Shown: in pieces, positions 50,066-61,905 of the stretch
How positions within the stretch are numbered: the first letter of the stretch is position 1
Layout of the letters: every line of letters starts with the position of its first letter
Origin: Crocodylus rhombifer
Taxonomy: Eukaryota; Chordata; Crocodylia; Crocodylidae
Direction of reading: 5' to 3'
DNA: 64,000 nt
NCBI GenBank assembly: GCA_038503035.1
Contig: JAVSML010001167.1
Coordinates: forward strand, 564,831-628,830
Position numbers and translations under genes: made by a program
The notes under the pieces: generated by a model
The model's database searches: none
What the model was told of the DNA's origin: nothing
The model's input: the letters and a program-made list of their open reading frames with translations, nothing else

Positions 50066-50910
50066 GGTGACTATACATCTTGGTTTGGCCAGGACAGTCC
50101 AGGATTTCATAGGTCTTTCCAGCATCCCTACCAGTTGGCTAAAATGGAAACAAAATTCCAGGATTATATCATTTTAAAATATTTTCATTTAGCCTCCTCT
50201 GATTATATTAGTTACACGATTAACTTATAACACAGCAGCTCAGATGCAGCTGCTTGTTCGGAGCCACTTCCGGCACCCTTTGTCTGGGAGTAGGTGACAA
50301 GCCCAGCCAGGCAACACTGGCTCACATAAAGCCCTGTGCTGGGAGGGAGGGAGCACATGTGAACCAAGCAACTAACTGCTTAACTGATGAGTCATTAGGC
50401 TGCTCCCAGTTTTCCTCTTTGACTATGGATACTAGTCCCCCTTGCCCCTTCCCCTCCCTCCATCCCACCTGCCCTGCTGCCTTCTGACTCCTGCTGGGAT
50501 ATCACATGGCTTCCCTTCCCTGCCAGACTTCACTGGCCTTGACTAAAGGATGACCAGTAAGCTAACCAGTTATCACTGCACTTATTGGTTAAACAATTAA
50601 TTGTTTAACCTTTCACATCTCTAGCACTTGCTTGGCCTGGCTCCTCCCGAGCAGTGGCTGGAGGCTAGGGGACAGGCTGGGCTGAGCACCGCTCGCCTCC
50701 TACCTGGGGCATGGATGGCTGGGTTTGGGGCTCAGGTAACTGTGCAGGGTGAGCCAGTAGCTGCCCACTGTCTTCTGCTCCACTGCTGTGGCTACTGCTG
50801 AGGCCTGAGCCAAGAGTGGTAGATTCTGCATGTGAATGCGGGGTGGGTGAGGGTTGTGGGTGTCACACCATCCTGAATTTCCTTACTCCATTCCAAATAA
50901 TATGGTCATC
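50066..50910. mobile_element. Possible hAT-type element (GGTGACCATA-type ends)
   Basis: The left end ggtgactatacatcttggtt and the reverse-complemented right end gatgaccatattatttgg are similar inverted repeats of a known hAT-like form. No target duplication is visible. The interior is GC-rich and holds a perfect palindrome at 50587-50610. Confidence 0.42.
50587..50610. repeat. Perfect 24-bp palindrome
   Basis: ggttaaacaatt is followed immediately by its reverse complement, with no spacer. Confidence 0.95.
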
Positions 50911-52519
50911 ATATAATATACAGCAAATGATATTTATAAGTCTGAATACTAGACAATTCTTTCCCTCCTCAAAAACTAAATATTCTTAAATACCACATAC
51001 CTTCTGAAATTTCTATCACCAGGAGTTTGTGCCATAAACTACAATCATTGTGAGGGACACTATCTTGATGGTTATCTGAGGTTACGCATATAAGTGTCCG
51101 AATGATACATTTGTATGAGCTATGACCACAACATAATTTTTAATTATTTATGAAGATACTACTCTGAATTAGATGTAGTTATTTCCAAAGTTTACTGATG
51201 ACCGAGTCAAAACTTTCCTGTGATTTAACGTTTCACATTGAAATCCTAGAGCAGCACTGCTGGGATAAAGCTAAACTCTCAATTAAGAAATACTTAAGAT
51301 TTTTATGGGACAATGAGTCAATTACAATGCAAATAAGCATTAATTCCAGAACTGATATTTTAGTTTTAAAGATTAAAGCCCAAAATTTTCTAAATACATC
51401 AGCACTTTGTTTCTATAATATTTCAGCCACCATAAAAATAAATTTATAAATACTATTAACTCTATTAGGAAAAGAGAAATTCTATCATTGAGATATGAAA
51501 GCTGATTTATGATCTAACAATGAACAAATTAAGGACCCACAACAAACTCTTAAGTATTTTTTTTAATAAAAATTAAAAGTTACTAAGGAAACAATTTACT
51601 GTTATTGTACTGTCTTAATTAAAGCTAAATCTTTGTCTCATATTTTAAAGCTAACAGAAATAACACTGGATTCTGTCCAAACAACTATTCAGTATGTTGA
51701 GGTTACCATAGAACATAAAAAGGTTGTGCATCAGTGAAATGGAAAATTACTTTGTCTTCTATTAGACCTTCCCAGGTACAAAGTGCTTCCATATTCTCAG
51801 TTATCAATATGTCTAGTAATTGCCTTCTTGCTCAGTTATTTAAAAAAGGGAGGAAATGAACTTACATGCTAGAGAAAAGAATATAGCAAGACAGCCAAAC
51901 ATTAAAGATACAAAACATTTCCAATTGTTTTCCTATTACACAGCATTAAGAAAAGAAATCCAAAAGAAAAGTGCTTATTGTACCAGGGAAGAAAAATCTA
52001 GATAAAAAGAGACTACACAAAAGTTATTAACTCCAATTACAGGTTTGATTAGAAAAAATATGCCGTAAACATGTGGCTCTTTGTTACTTCAATAAACAAT
52101 GGATTAAAAAAAGTCTCAACACCAGGCAAAATTATTTTAACATTAAGTTCAATATACTCTTTGTAATTTTTTTCTGAAGTTTAATTACAAAGAATTTTTA
52201 ACACTGACATTAAAGAGCTACTGTTCTGTGTGTTAGGTCTCCACGCTAAAAGAAAACGGATTTACATTGGTAGTTCAAGTTCATTTAGAAAAGCAGCACC
52301 TTGTAGAAAAAGGACTTCAGAATCTTAAGATTACTTTCTGCAACAGGGTCATGAACCAGCTGACATACTTTTTATGCTTCAGAACACAAAACTTTCTAAG
52401 ACTAGGAACTAAAATTTAGGTCTTCCTTTTCAGCAGACAAGTTCTGCCACATGCACACTGATTGTCCTATAAGACCCTACAGTAGTACCTTTCCTATGTT
52501 CCCTAAATGAAGGCTGGGT

Positions 52520-53470
52520 ATAGACTTCCTATGGTAGCAAATGAAGCCATCAGCTGAAGCATGCTGTAAACCCCAAGGCTAGAAAGCAACACAGGCAAGC
52601 TCTCCAGCCAGAGAACACAAGAGGGCTGCTCCCTGGGCCACCCCTGGCTTTACAGGAATGCATTACTTGAAAGCCTGCTCTCTCCCCTGCCTGGGAAGGG
52701 GCAAGTTGTCAACAGGCAGCCCCCAATGGTTTTAAAGTGCCTCAAGTGCAGCATTCCAGACAGACTGCACACAAGATGACTGATTCTTTTCCCATGTCTC
52801 AGGCTTTTAAGTTTCCCTTAACTGTGGGTCCCAACTTGTCCCACAGAGCCATAAGCCAGGAGGAATAACTTCCCTGGCCCTAGTTCTTGTCCCCACCCTG
52901 GGCTTTACAATCCCCGTCCTTGTCACCCAACTGGGTAACAAGGGCTAAATTTAAAGCCCCAGGGCCAAGAACTAGGCTTGGGGCCAGTCTTCCCAAGCCT
53001 GATATCCAATACCTGGGAACCTGTTGCAGCCACAAGGCTGCCCAAGCCCTGGGTCGCCTCCTGCTTGTGGTAACAAGCTCCTTTCCAGTGCAGGGTTTGA
53101 AAAGCTGTACAGATCTTGGTGGGCCCCAGGGCACCCTGCCTCCTGGTCACAATAAGTAGAGAAGACACAGTTCCCTCCTCCCCACCCAAATGAGCCTGGG
53201 ACTCTATCAGCTAGTATCTGTAATAGGTAAGACAAACTAACACAGAAGCTTTGCTTTTCCACCCATGCAGACTCTGCCCTGTTGTTTGCACAGTAGAGTC
53301 TTGGTTGCATTCCAGAGCAGCCCCTTGCCTTCCACGTGTTGGGGGAAAGTAGAGGGGGCAATGAGGTGGAGGAGTAAGGAGGGGTGTCATTTGGAATATT
53401 TGAAGGACTGACCAGACACTAATCACGGAATGCTGTGTCCCCATGTAACACTGAACTGGCCCACAGAGGA
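52520..53470. other. GC-rich unclassified block
   Basis: Richer in G+C than its surroundings, with overlapping ORFs of 70-130 codons on both strands (for example 52972-53361 minus) that share no recognisable domain. No termini or splice pattern. It may be an unidentified repeat. Confidence 0.3.
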
Positions 53471-54239
53471 GTGACTCAAAATAGTACCCAATTGTTCCAG
53501 TGTGCTTTTGAAATGTTCCAGGACGCTTAAACTGATCTTAAAGTGGCATACACATTTGCACTTTTTGAGTTTATTACATTTTTATCTAAAACATTCTAGA
53601 CATTACATGTGCTCACACCCTTAGACTTTCAGGTTGGGAAAAAAAATGAAGTGAGGAATTCCTGATCCTGATTCCAGTGCCACGTGAGAGTTCTAGCAGA
53701 AATAAGTGGACCTCCAATGAAGCTCCCAATATATGTTCAAAATGGTAAGAACCTAAGTGATGAAATCAAGCAGTATTAAACTAACAAAAAACTAACCTCA
53801 CCCTACTTATACAGGGAGCCCAACCAGATGCAAATTCTTTTTTTTTGAGCAGTACAAGAGATAAAGATATAATAAAAGACCTCCCCCCCTGCAGACAGTC
53901 ATGCTAGAATTGCTATGGAAGAGAATTCTACCAGCCCATTTTGAAGGGAATAAAGCCCTACCATTATGAACTCAGTTACAACTGCATGGGTACCAGCTGT
54001 CTCCTCCCATTTTGACTAAAGAACTTGACTACTGCTTCTTCACTTTTCAATCCCCTCCTCTTAAGACATGCTCAAAATGGCCATGCCAAATTTAAAGTGT
54101 TATTTTCCCTGAATCATCAAGTCCCACAACTATCTCCTACACTTGTCATTTTCAACCCCATCTGGTTCCTTCTTGTTCTCCCTGTCCTTTGGCTGCCTAC
54201 TTTCCTCCTCACCTTCTGCTCACTTTGTTTGCACTATGA

Positions 54240-54284
54240 GGTAGGTAGGTAAATAAATAAATTAATTAAATAAATAAATAAAAA
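54240..54284. repeat. Tetranucleotide microsatellite (GGTA)n/(AAAT)n
   Basis: Three ggta units, then aaat/taat units, ending in aaaaag. Confidence 0.9.
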
Positions 54285-55621
54285 GTCTTGCCCAATCAAC
54301 AGCAGATATGTAAGAAATATACTTGGGCTCACAGATTTTTATTAATGCCCTTAACCATTTAGTTAACATTTTACAGGGTAAACATGCAAAATCAGGCAAT
54401 GGGCATATTTCAAAATGCAGAGTTTAAAAGCACAATAAGACCAATTCTGTACTGCAGAATTCTATTAGTTTTGCAGCATACTGTGGGGTGATCTGTGGAT
54501 GTCAAAGGAACTTCAAAAACACCTTTTTTTGACATGTGTAATTCAAGGGAAAAAAAAAACTCACTGGATTGCCCATAAGGGTATTATCAGGTTATACAGG
54601 GGCAAGAGCATTATTGGGCATCTTGCTATTCTTCCATTTTTGTTACAATAAAAATATTAGATTATCTGGTGACTCAACAAATGGAGACTAAATTACAGGA
54701 GAATTAAACCAAACTAAGAAAACTTTTCCACTTCCAGTGTTTTCTATATTCAACACAACATTCTGTATTATCATTTGAAAAGTACTTATACACTGTGAAC
54801 ACTACAATGATGAAAACTGAAGAACAGGTTACAGGTTCCTGTCAGAATGTCTTAAACATATTGTACTTTCTTGCACACATCCTGAAGTTAAATATGCACC
54901 TTGTTTTTAAATAGGCAAAACGAAGAAAAAAGATCTTTCCTTGCACCAAGTGACTGAGTAGCAGCACTAGGGAGCTGAACCTGCCTATTGTTCTGCTCCC
55001 TGTGGATTGTGTGCAGACTTTACTTTAGCTTTCACCCAAAATTCAAGCAGCAGCAACTGCTGTTACCTTATTTCCCCGACTTACAATACACGCTCCAATT
55101 TCCAGCAGCTGTTTTTGAAATAAAAGGAACATTCTGTATACAGGAATATGGTAGTCAAAGCAAGTTAAATCCTCAAATAATCCATCTGTGTCCTATATTT
55201 ATGCATGAAATGAATAAACAATAGACCCATAATACTTTTATTTAAACAATACAGAACCTACACACATGAACATTTGATACAAATGTGCTGCATTAATACA
55301 CAATAGATTGTGCCCACGTTTGACTTACCCTTTGATTTCAAAGCAGGATACCAGGGCAAATATGCATAAGAACTAACAGATACATGCTCAGATGTGGTCA
55401 TAAGAATATAATACAACTGCCATATACTGGGTCAACCAATGGTCCACTAACCTGTTTCTGACAGTGGCAGTAGCACATGCAGTGGCAGAAAAGCATATAA
55501 AAAAAGCAAGTCTAGAGTGATCCATCCCATCATTGATTTAGGGGCATCAAAGGATACATCCCTAGCCATTCTATTATTAATTTACCTAACTCCATAAATC
55601 TGTCTAATCCCTTTATAGCTA

Positions 55622-56094
55622 GGGAGAGAAGTTACTCACAAACTGGTACAAATGATCAGAAACTAGTTCAAATATATTACACAACAGAAGTTCAGTGCAC
55701 ATAAACCACTTTCAAAATGGCTGAAACAGGTTTAAGATAAACATGGATGGATGCAGTATCAGGCTTAACTATCAATTTATTGAAATTTCTGTCCCAGATC
55801 CCTTCCAGTTTCAAGTTAATTCACAGTCCCCGCCCCTCCCCCCCCAGCATCCCAGGATACTTTGTACCTCCCCTGCAAGCTCCCTCTCACAGGGTGGACA
55901 GGCCTACCTTTGGCCCATGCCATCTGCTCCAGCTGAGCAGGGAGGCATGCTCTACTGCCCCCAGCCACTGAAGGCATGTGCCTGGAATCAAAAGCGAATG
56001 TCGGATCACTTGCTTATCAGTACAATCTACACAGCTTAGACTAACCTGCAAAGATTGAATCGATTCAGCCTCAGGCTTTTTGACTGTCTGTACT
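55622..56094 (-). mobile_element. Unclassified TA-flanked DNA element, copy 2
   Basis: The reverse complement starts AGTACAGACAGTC and ends CTTCTCTCCC, with TA on both sides (55620-55621, 56095-56096). It matches copy 1 (1034-1798) at both ends, including the AAACCAGTTT-rich part, aaactggtttatgtgcac-like sequence and tttctgatcattt. Its middle is shorter by about 290 bp and differs. ORFs inside (55743-56039) are not shared between copies and are not coding. Confidence 0.68.
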
Positions 56095-56099
56095 TAGCA

Positions 56100-57370
56100 T
56101 ACAAGTCTGGCTATACTATCCTCTTCCACAACCTCCTGTGGCAATGGGTTCTACAAATTAACTATGTACTATATATGAAAAAAAAAATCCTCTTGCTCAT
56201 TTAAAGTCTGCTTCCTCTTCACCAGTCCTAATATTCTGGAACTTAGTGAATATGACTATCATATCTTCCACTTAGCCTTCTCCTTTCCAAACAGAAGAGT
56301 TTTAACTTGTTTAATTTCTCCTGTAACAGCAGTGTGGTCCATACCAGGGGTCAGTAACATTTTTGGGCAGAGTGCCAAAAACACCCACAACCTCAGCTTG
56401 TAAGATACTTCTGTGCCAAAGGCAGACAGCGGAAGACCCGAGGGGCCTGATCCTTGTTGCAAAATGCACCCTCGTCCCCTTCCCCACCACCCGCCCTGAA
56501 GAGCACGCACCAAGCAAAATGTGCAAACACTGGCAAATGTGCCGGGTGTTGCCTACCCCTTGTCTATACCCTTCATCATCTCTGTTGCCCTTCTCTGTAC
56601 CTTTCCTAATTCCCCTATGTCCTTTTTGAGATATGGAGAGCAGAGATGTACACAGCATTTAAGCTGTAAAGACAGCGTGGATTTATGTAGTGGAAAGATA
56701 TTTACTGTTTTGTTTTCAATTCCCTTTTTAATGAGTCCCAATATTTTATTGGTTTTGTTCACCACAGTGCATTGAGCTGATATTTTCAAAGAACTACCTA
56801 TAATGACCCCAAGGTCTATTTCCTGAGTCATAAAAACTAATTCAGTCCAACACTGTGTACATATAGTTGAGGTTATTTTTCCCCTATGTGCATTATCTTG
56901 CACTCGTCAACAATGAAATGCATCTGCCACTTTTTCCCCACTTGGTTCTGAGAGATCTCTGCATCAGCTTAGGATTTGACTACTTGGCATAACTGAGCAT
57001 GGTCTGTGAACTCTGAAATTTCACAGAGCGTTCCCTTTAACAGGTCACTTATGAAAAAGTTGTACCAAACTGTTCCCGACACAAATCCATGTTGAACCCT
57101 GCTACTGACTTTCCTCTGTTCTGAAAGATGAGCATTTAGCACTACCTGTTTTCCCTAGATTTTAACCAGATTTCAGTCCAAAAATGAACCTACCCTCCAA
57201 CCCTATAGAAACTCAGTTTCTTTTTTAAAAGCATTTGGTACAGGACCTTGTCAAAAGCCCCCTGAAAATCCAAATGCAAATTTATATTACATCTACTGAA
57301 TCCCCCTTCTCCATGTGCTTGTTAACACACTCAAAGAACTCCAGCAGATGGTCTTTTTATATATGTTAGT
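56100..57370 (-). mobile_element. L3/CR1-like LINE remnant, minus strand
   Basis: On the minus strand: VNKHMEKGDSVDV and a LDFQ.AFDKV block at about 57360-57240, then 56903-56562 encoding EIDLGVIIGSSLKISAQC, LKKDIGELGKVQRRATEMMK, then, after an inserted hAT, GEIKQVKTLLFGKEKAKWK at 56330-56262. Highly diverged from the CR1s at 17-26 kb, so an older lineage. It is interrupted by a hAT at 56345-56561. Confidence 0.78.
56345..56561. mobile_element. hAT-type element inserted in L3/CR1
   Basis: 217 bp, beginning caggggtcagtaacattttt and ending gtgttgcctacccctt. The flanks gtccatac (56337-56344) and gtctatac (56562-56569) match 7 of 8. The CR1 frame resumes across it. Confidence 0.75.
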
Positions 57371-57640
57371 AGTTTAACAGATAGGTGCCCATAAAGGGAC
57401 TAAATTAAATATATTTCAACAAAATAAGCATAGGTAACATTTAATAACCTGCTTCTTTTGGCAAAGAGGTAACATTAAGTACATCAAGAAAACCTATAAT
57501 GAAGTTATCAAATGTGCATTGGAAACAATGTTCTAAAAGCCACAGGACTTCCTAAGGGTCACCTGCACAAATTCTCTGGGACTTGGACATTGTAAGGAAA
57601 AAAGATTTTACAAAATACAGTTAAAATGAATACCCTGTAC

Positions 57641-57925
57641 CAGGGCTAACCAACTACAGAGTGGTCAGGGGCTGTATGCTCCCTCCACTCCCAAATCCCC
57701 ACAACTGAACTACATGGGCATTCCTCTTACCCCCCCCTCCCCCTCTGTGGAGCCCCTCTAGACCATGGTCTCTTTGGGCCCCATGGGCCAAGCTGTTCTG
57801 TCCCACCACCAAAGACAGGAGCAGGAGAAGGGGAAGCCCCAGAGATCCCAATGGCAGCAGCAGCTGGACTGGGGCTCTGGGGGCCACAAATTAACTCCTA
57901 GTAAGCCCTATGTCAAATGGCCCTG
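57641..57925. mobile_element. hAT-type element, 285 bp
   Basis: Starts cagggctaaccaactac and ends caaatggccctg. The flanks ccctgtac and ccctatag match 6 of 8. GC-rich interior; the ORF at 57654-57887 (minus) is not a transposase. Confidence 0.55.
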
Positions 57926-59762
57926 CCCTATAGAATCTGTATAATACAGCAGCAGCACACAGAATAGCATACAATTAAGTAAGATGAACCTACAACAAAC
58001 TAGCTATTTTGCATAGGACAAGCTGCTCTTGAGACAATACCAAATTAAAGTTATTTATGTATAAGAGTTCTTTGAAATGACCTCTATATGCTCACATTTG
58101 GAACATATAAATTTTGCAAAGTGGAAAGTGTAGAGGCCACCTGAAGGAAAAAAATGATGAACAGAGATACAAAACTTGTTAAACATAAGATAATATTTGC
58201 CCAAAGTCAAAATCTCTTGAAGCAGAATTGTAAAACAAAGGAAATGGGGTTAAACAAGTTTTTACTGTAAAGACTATCATAAGCTATAGTTGAGATCCAT
58301 AAAGCTAAAGTAAAAGTATTTACAAATTTGCTTCTAACAGTAGCACTGGATGCAGCCCATTACATAATTCAGCATGTATACTAAAACGAGCTATTATTAT
58401 ACCAGCCAAATAAATAACCCAAATCACAAAATACTTTTTATGTACACAACAGAAAAGATACTGGCAGCATAGAGACTTTCAGAATATAGCAGACTGATAA
58501 TTAACAAATTTTCCAGCACTTACAATTTATAGTAGTGTCATTCTAGATTAAACGCATCTCAGAGTATATAACATTACTTTTAAAAAAGTTAAATATCTAA
58601 CAATTCTCAAAGAAAAAAAAAACCCCTGAACTCCAAATTTCTTTTCACTGCAAAACCCTCAAGCAGGAAACTTGAGCTACTCTGAACTGGGTTCTGAACT
58701 AGCCATTATGACTTCAGTATACAATCTCAGAATATGAGTAGCCCTTAAACTAGCTGTTTCTGCCAGCCACAAGAAAGGGGTGACCCATATCCATGCAGAA
58801 GCATCTCTCGCATATATTTTATTTTTCAATAATTTTTTTTGGTATGGTCCTATGCAGGGGGCCCTCTGGAGCTAGGTTTTAGATCCACATAATGCACAAT
58901 ACCGACAGGATGCTCAAATCCTGTCCTCTCCACATGCAGAGCATGTTCCATTCAGTCTGCTCCATTACAGATAGGGCTGTGTGTCAGGGTACATTTCTCC
59001 TCATTATGCAATTCCAAAAAAAAAAATTCACAGAAAAAATGATAGAAAACTATCAGTCAAACACTGAAGCGTGGCACTAAAGACTGAAATTAGGAAAGCA
59101 TCCCTATTCATGAAGGTACTTAAGTATGTGTTTAAAGGTTAATATATGATTATGTCCCTTGCTTAAAGTTAACAAGTTAATCACATGCTTAAGTACTTTC
59201 CCAAACTCGGAGCTTAAATCAGCAGCTACAAAATTTTGCCATACAACAGACGTGTGTACAGAACACTGGTCTCTATACTATTAGTAATGAGGACTTTTTG
59301 ATTTTTTTACAATCTAATTTAAATGTGTAACATAAAAGCTCTTAATATAAAAGAGTGGTTTTTTTTTTAGAATCTGTTGAAAAGATGCTTTCTTATTCAT
59401 GATCTAAATAAATTCTATAATAAAATATTAAGTCACATTTGGGCATGAACATCAAAAGAAGAGGAAAAGGGTGCTAAATATTGTGCAGCAGGCTTTCACA
59501 TGGTTTACATCTCTCAATAATTGAACCTCCCATATATTTAACAGGGCTTATTTGTGAAAAACTGCAGTAAGCAGTAATAAAAGCAAAATTCCACAAAACA
59601 CTGCTGGCTTGGTGAAGCAATAGCTAGTTAAACGTATTACACAATAAGTAGTAATAGCAGATCTATTTTGCAGATTTATACGCAAATTAACTCACTTTAA
59701 AAGGTCACGCATGTAAAAAACAATAGGGTGGGAGGTGGGAAGGGGAGCAAATATGTACAGAC

Positions 59763-59812
59763 CTTCCAGTAGTCAGATTGTAAACTGTAGTACCTCTGGT
59801 ATGCAGATAATG
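59763..59812 (-). CDS. KDM6A: KDM6A (UTX) coding exon, N-terminal TPR region (first of three in window)
   Basis: KDM6A is a nuclear H3K27me2/3 demethylase of the MLL3/MLL4 (COMPASS-like) complexes; its N-terminal TPR repeats mediate protein contacts. Read on the minus strand, this 50-nt exon follows a pyrimidine-rich acceptor (ctctttcag) and encodes the last two bases of an Ala codon, then LSAYQRYYSLQSDYWK, ending AAG before a gtctgt donor. The peptide equals the human UTX segment around residues 112-128 as I recall it. The donor is weaker than consensus (C at +3). The preceding exon, which would end ..DYPK, was not found between 59813 and 64000, so it lies outside the window. The exon is recognised because it is followed in order and in phase by two further UTX exons. 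UTY is unlikely outside mammals. Confidence 0.93.
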
Positions 59813-60189
59813 CTGAAAGAGAAAAATAAAAATTGTTTTTAAAAAAGACCAAGACTGAAAGCCTTAAAAACCTCTCAAAATATGCAAGTGTAAAATGATA
59901 AATGATTTAATAAAAGTACCTTTACTGCAATAAGTGCACTTCTGCGGGTAACGTATTTTGTAAAGATTATAATTTTTCTGTATGAAGTGTGTCAACCCAA
60001 AACCACATTTTATTATGATTTATATGAACTTGATATTTAATATTTTAAAGTAACCTTATGAAACAATTCTACTGGTTGACATTTTGGATTTCTGGCAAAG
60101 CTGCTATCAATTCAAAAATTTAATCATACAATGCATTTACAATGCTCCACGGTATCCTGCAGTTTTTGAAAGGAATGGCAGTCGCACAG

Positions 60190-60205
60190 AAAAAAAAAAA
60201 AAAAA
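60190..60205. repeat. Poly-A tract
   Basis: Sixteen A in a row. Confidence 0.95.
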
Positions 60206-60459
60206 TCAACTACAACATAAGCACAATCCCCTTTTCATCTGTCAGAGAAAAGTTAGGAGGAGGAGGGGACAGCTTCAAATTTTAGCCAGCACCTACCAAG
60301 GCTGAAATCAATATGAAACAGAGACCTACTTTTAGCCCAGCATGGGGACAATATCCAACTGGGAACTGTAGCATTACAGTGATGATTTTCACCAAATCAT
60401 TGCTTCCTTTTCTTCCCCCATAAAATTCTGGTACCATAGATTCAACCTTTTGACTAGTA

Positions 60460-60710
60460 GGCACTTGATGCATCAGCATCACCACACTGAAAAATGGTAG
60501 CGAAAGCACTTTAAACTCATTGAACGAGCTTTAGTTAAAGCACCCCTGCCACCATTTTTCAATGTTAGGACGCTGATACATGAGATGCTGGAGTCTGCTG
60601 GAGTGCAGTAATTACCATGCTCCTGCAGATTTGATTAACCAAGTCTGCTCTGACATGCTACAATTACAGCAAGGGTGCTCTGACGTGCTGCATGTGTATA
60701 GGTGCCCTAT
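60460..60710 (+). repeat. Foldback MITE-like family, copy 2
   Basis: Arms about 60467-60518 and 60526-60588 fold around actgaaaaatggtag and ccaccatttttcaat. The tail has ctggagtctgctggagtgca, attaccatgctcc, attacagc and catgtgtatagg, matching copy 1 at 9556-9790 in order and orientation. Confidence 0.7.
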
Positions 60711-60832
60711 GTTCTTATTACACAGCTCTTATGCAAACAGCACAATACGCACGTTGCAATATGTAACACAAGGCATTTTATGTAATGATCTGCTAGTATC
60801 TCTAAACGTTGGAAAATATCAGTGTCATAAGG

Positions 60833-61048
60833 CAGGGGTGCCCAATCTGCAGCATGCATGCATGGCATGAGCAGCTTCTGAGTGGCAGGTGACAGACAGG
60901 GAAAGGGACAGGAATGGCAGCTATGACAGGAAGCAGAAGAGCACCAGATCAACCAGGGAGCACAAGGCAAGGAAAGGGGATTGAAGTAGCACCCAGGAAG
61001 TGTATGGGGTTGATTTGTGGCATGACTGCCAAAAGGTTGGCCCTACGG
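60833..61048. mobile_element. hAT-type element, 216 bp
   Basis: Starts caggggtgcccaatctgcag and ends aaaaggttggccctacgg, imperfect inverted repeats. The flanks tcataagg and tcataaag match 7 of 8. Confidence 0.65.
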
Positions 61049-61874
61049 TCATAAAGAATGCTAAAAATAAGGAAAAAAAAATAAAGAACTTTCCACACAT
61101 TTGGAAAGGACAACCACTGCTTTGAAAAGCTCACAAACTAAATACACACAAAACTAAACAGATTAAAGCATAGGACAATAGCAATATACTATTTACAGCC
61201 AAGCAAATTCACCACAAGCAAAATAGTAAGTATATTAAATGCATACCCTACAACACCCCTAAAATTTAAGGCAGCCCTCCAGTAATTAGATACTATAAAT
61301 GGAAAGCAATAAATGTCTTATAATTTTCTATATATACACAATCTAATTTTTGAAGGGTTGTCTTAAATTTGTTTGTGACCACCACCACAGCAGAGTGGCA
61401 AGTGGTGGGAAGATGGACCAACCAACTCCAGCCCCTTATCTCCTCACCCCCAGGTGTGTGCCCCTTCACTGTCTACCCCCTACTTCCTCCCCTCCTCCCG
61501 ACCCCTGAATATTACACTTGTACTGGGTCCCGCACTGCTCCCTGGCTCCAGGCCAACTCCCTTGCCCTTCTGGCTACACACTGGGTCCTATTGCTGCTCC
61601 TTTAGCTCCCTGTTGAGCCAGGAAGCAGCAAGACACAGCATGGAACAAGAGACTAGTGCAGGACCCAGTGCTGCCTGCAGGTACTACATTTCTGTTTAAC
61701 ACTCAATATTAAGATGGATGAGGCTTTGTTTTCCCCATATTGAATGAAAGGAGGGGGTAGGGGGAACGCATCTTGGAGTCCAGTAAATAAGGTATTTGCA
61801 TCCCTAGACCAAATTCCTCAAGACATGACTAGATATACATTTGGTCTCTTTCAGCAAAAAACTGTCACGTTACT

Positions 61875-61904
<30 letters not shown>
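61875..61904. repeat. A22-G8 homopolymer junction
   Basis: Twenty-two A directly followed by eight G. Confidence 0.95.

Positions 61905-61905
<1 letters not shown>

Larger units (their letters stand above)
27820..59762 (-). other. KDM6A: KDM6A intron (31.9 kb)
   Basis: This is a complete intron between the 50-nt and 59-nt exons. It holds the L2 and L3/CR1 remnants, the Tigger-like element, most of the hAT fragments and several GC-rich blocks, listed separately. The remaining stretches (27.8-29.3, 29.5-31.0, 31.2-32.2, 33.3-33.9, 34.3-38.5, 42.5-46.2, 47.0-50.0, 53.5-55.6, 57.9-59.7 kb) are AT-rich intron in which I see no coding or RNA gene. Confidence 0.85.
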
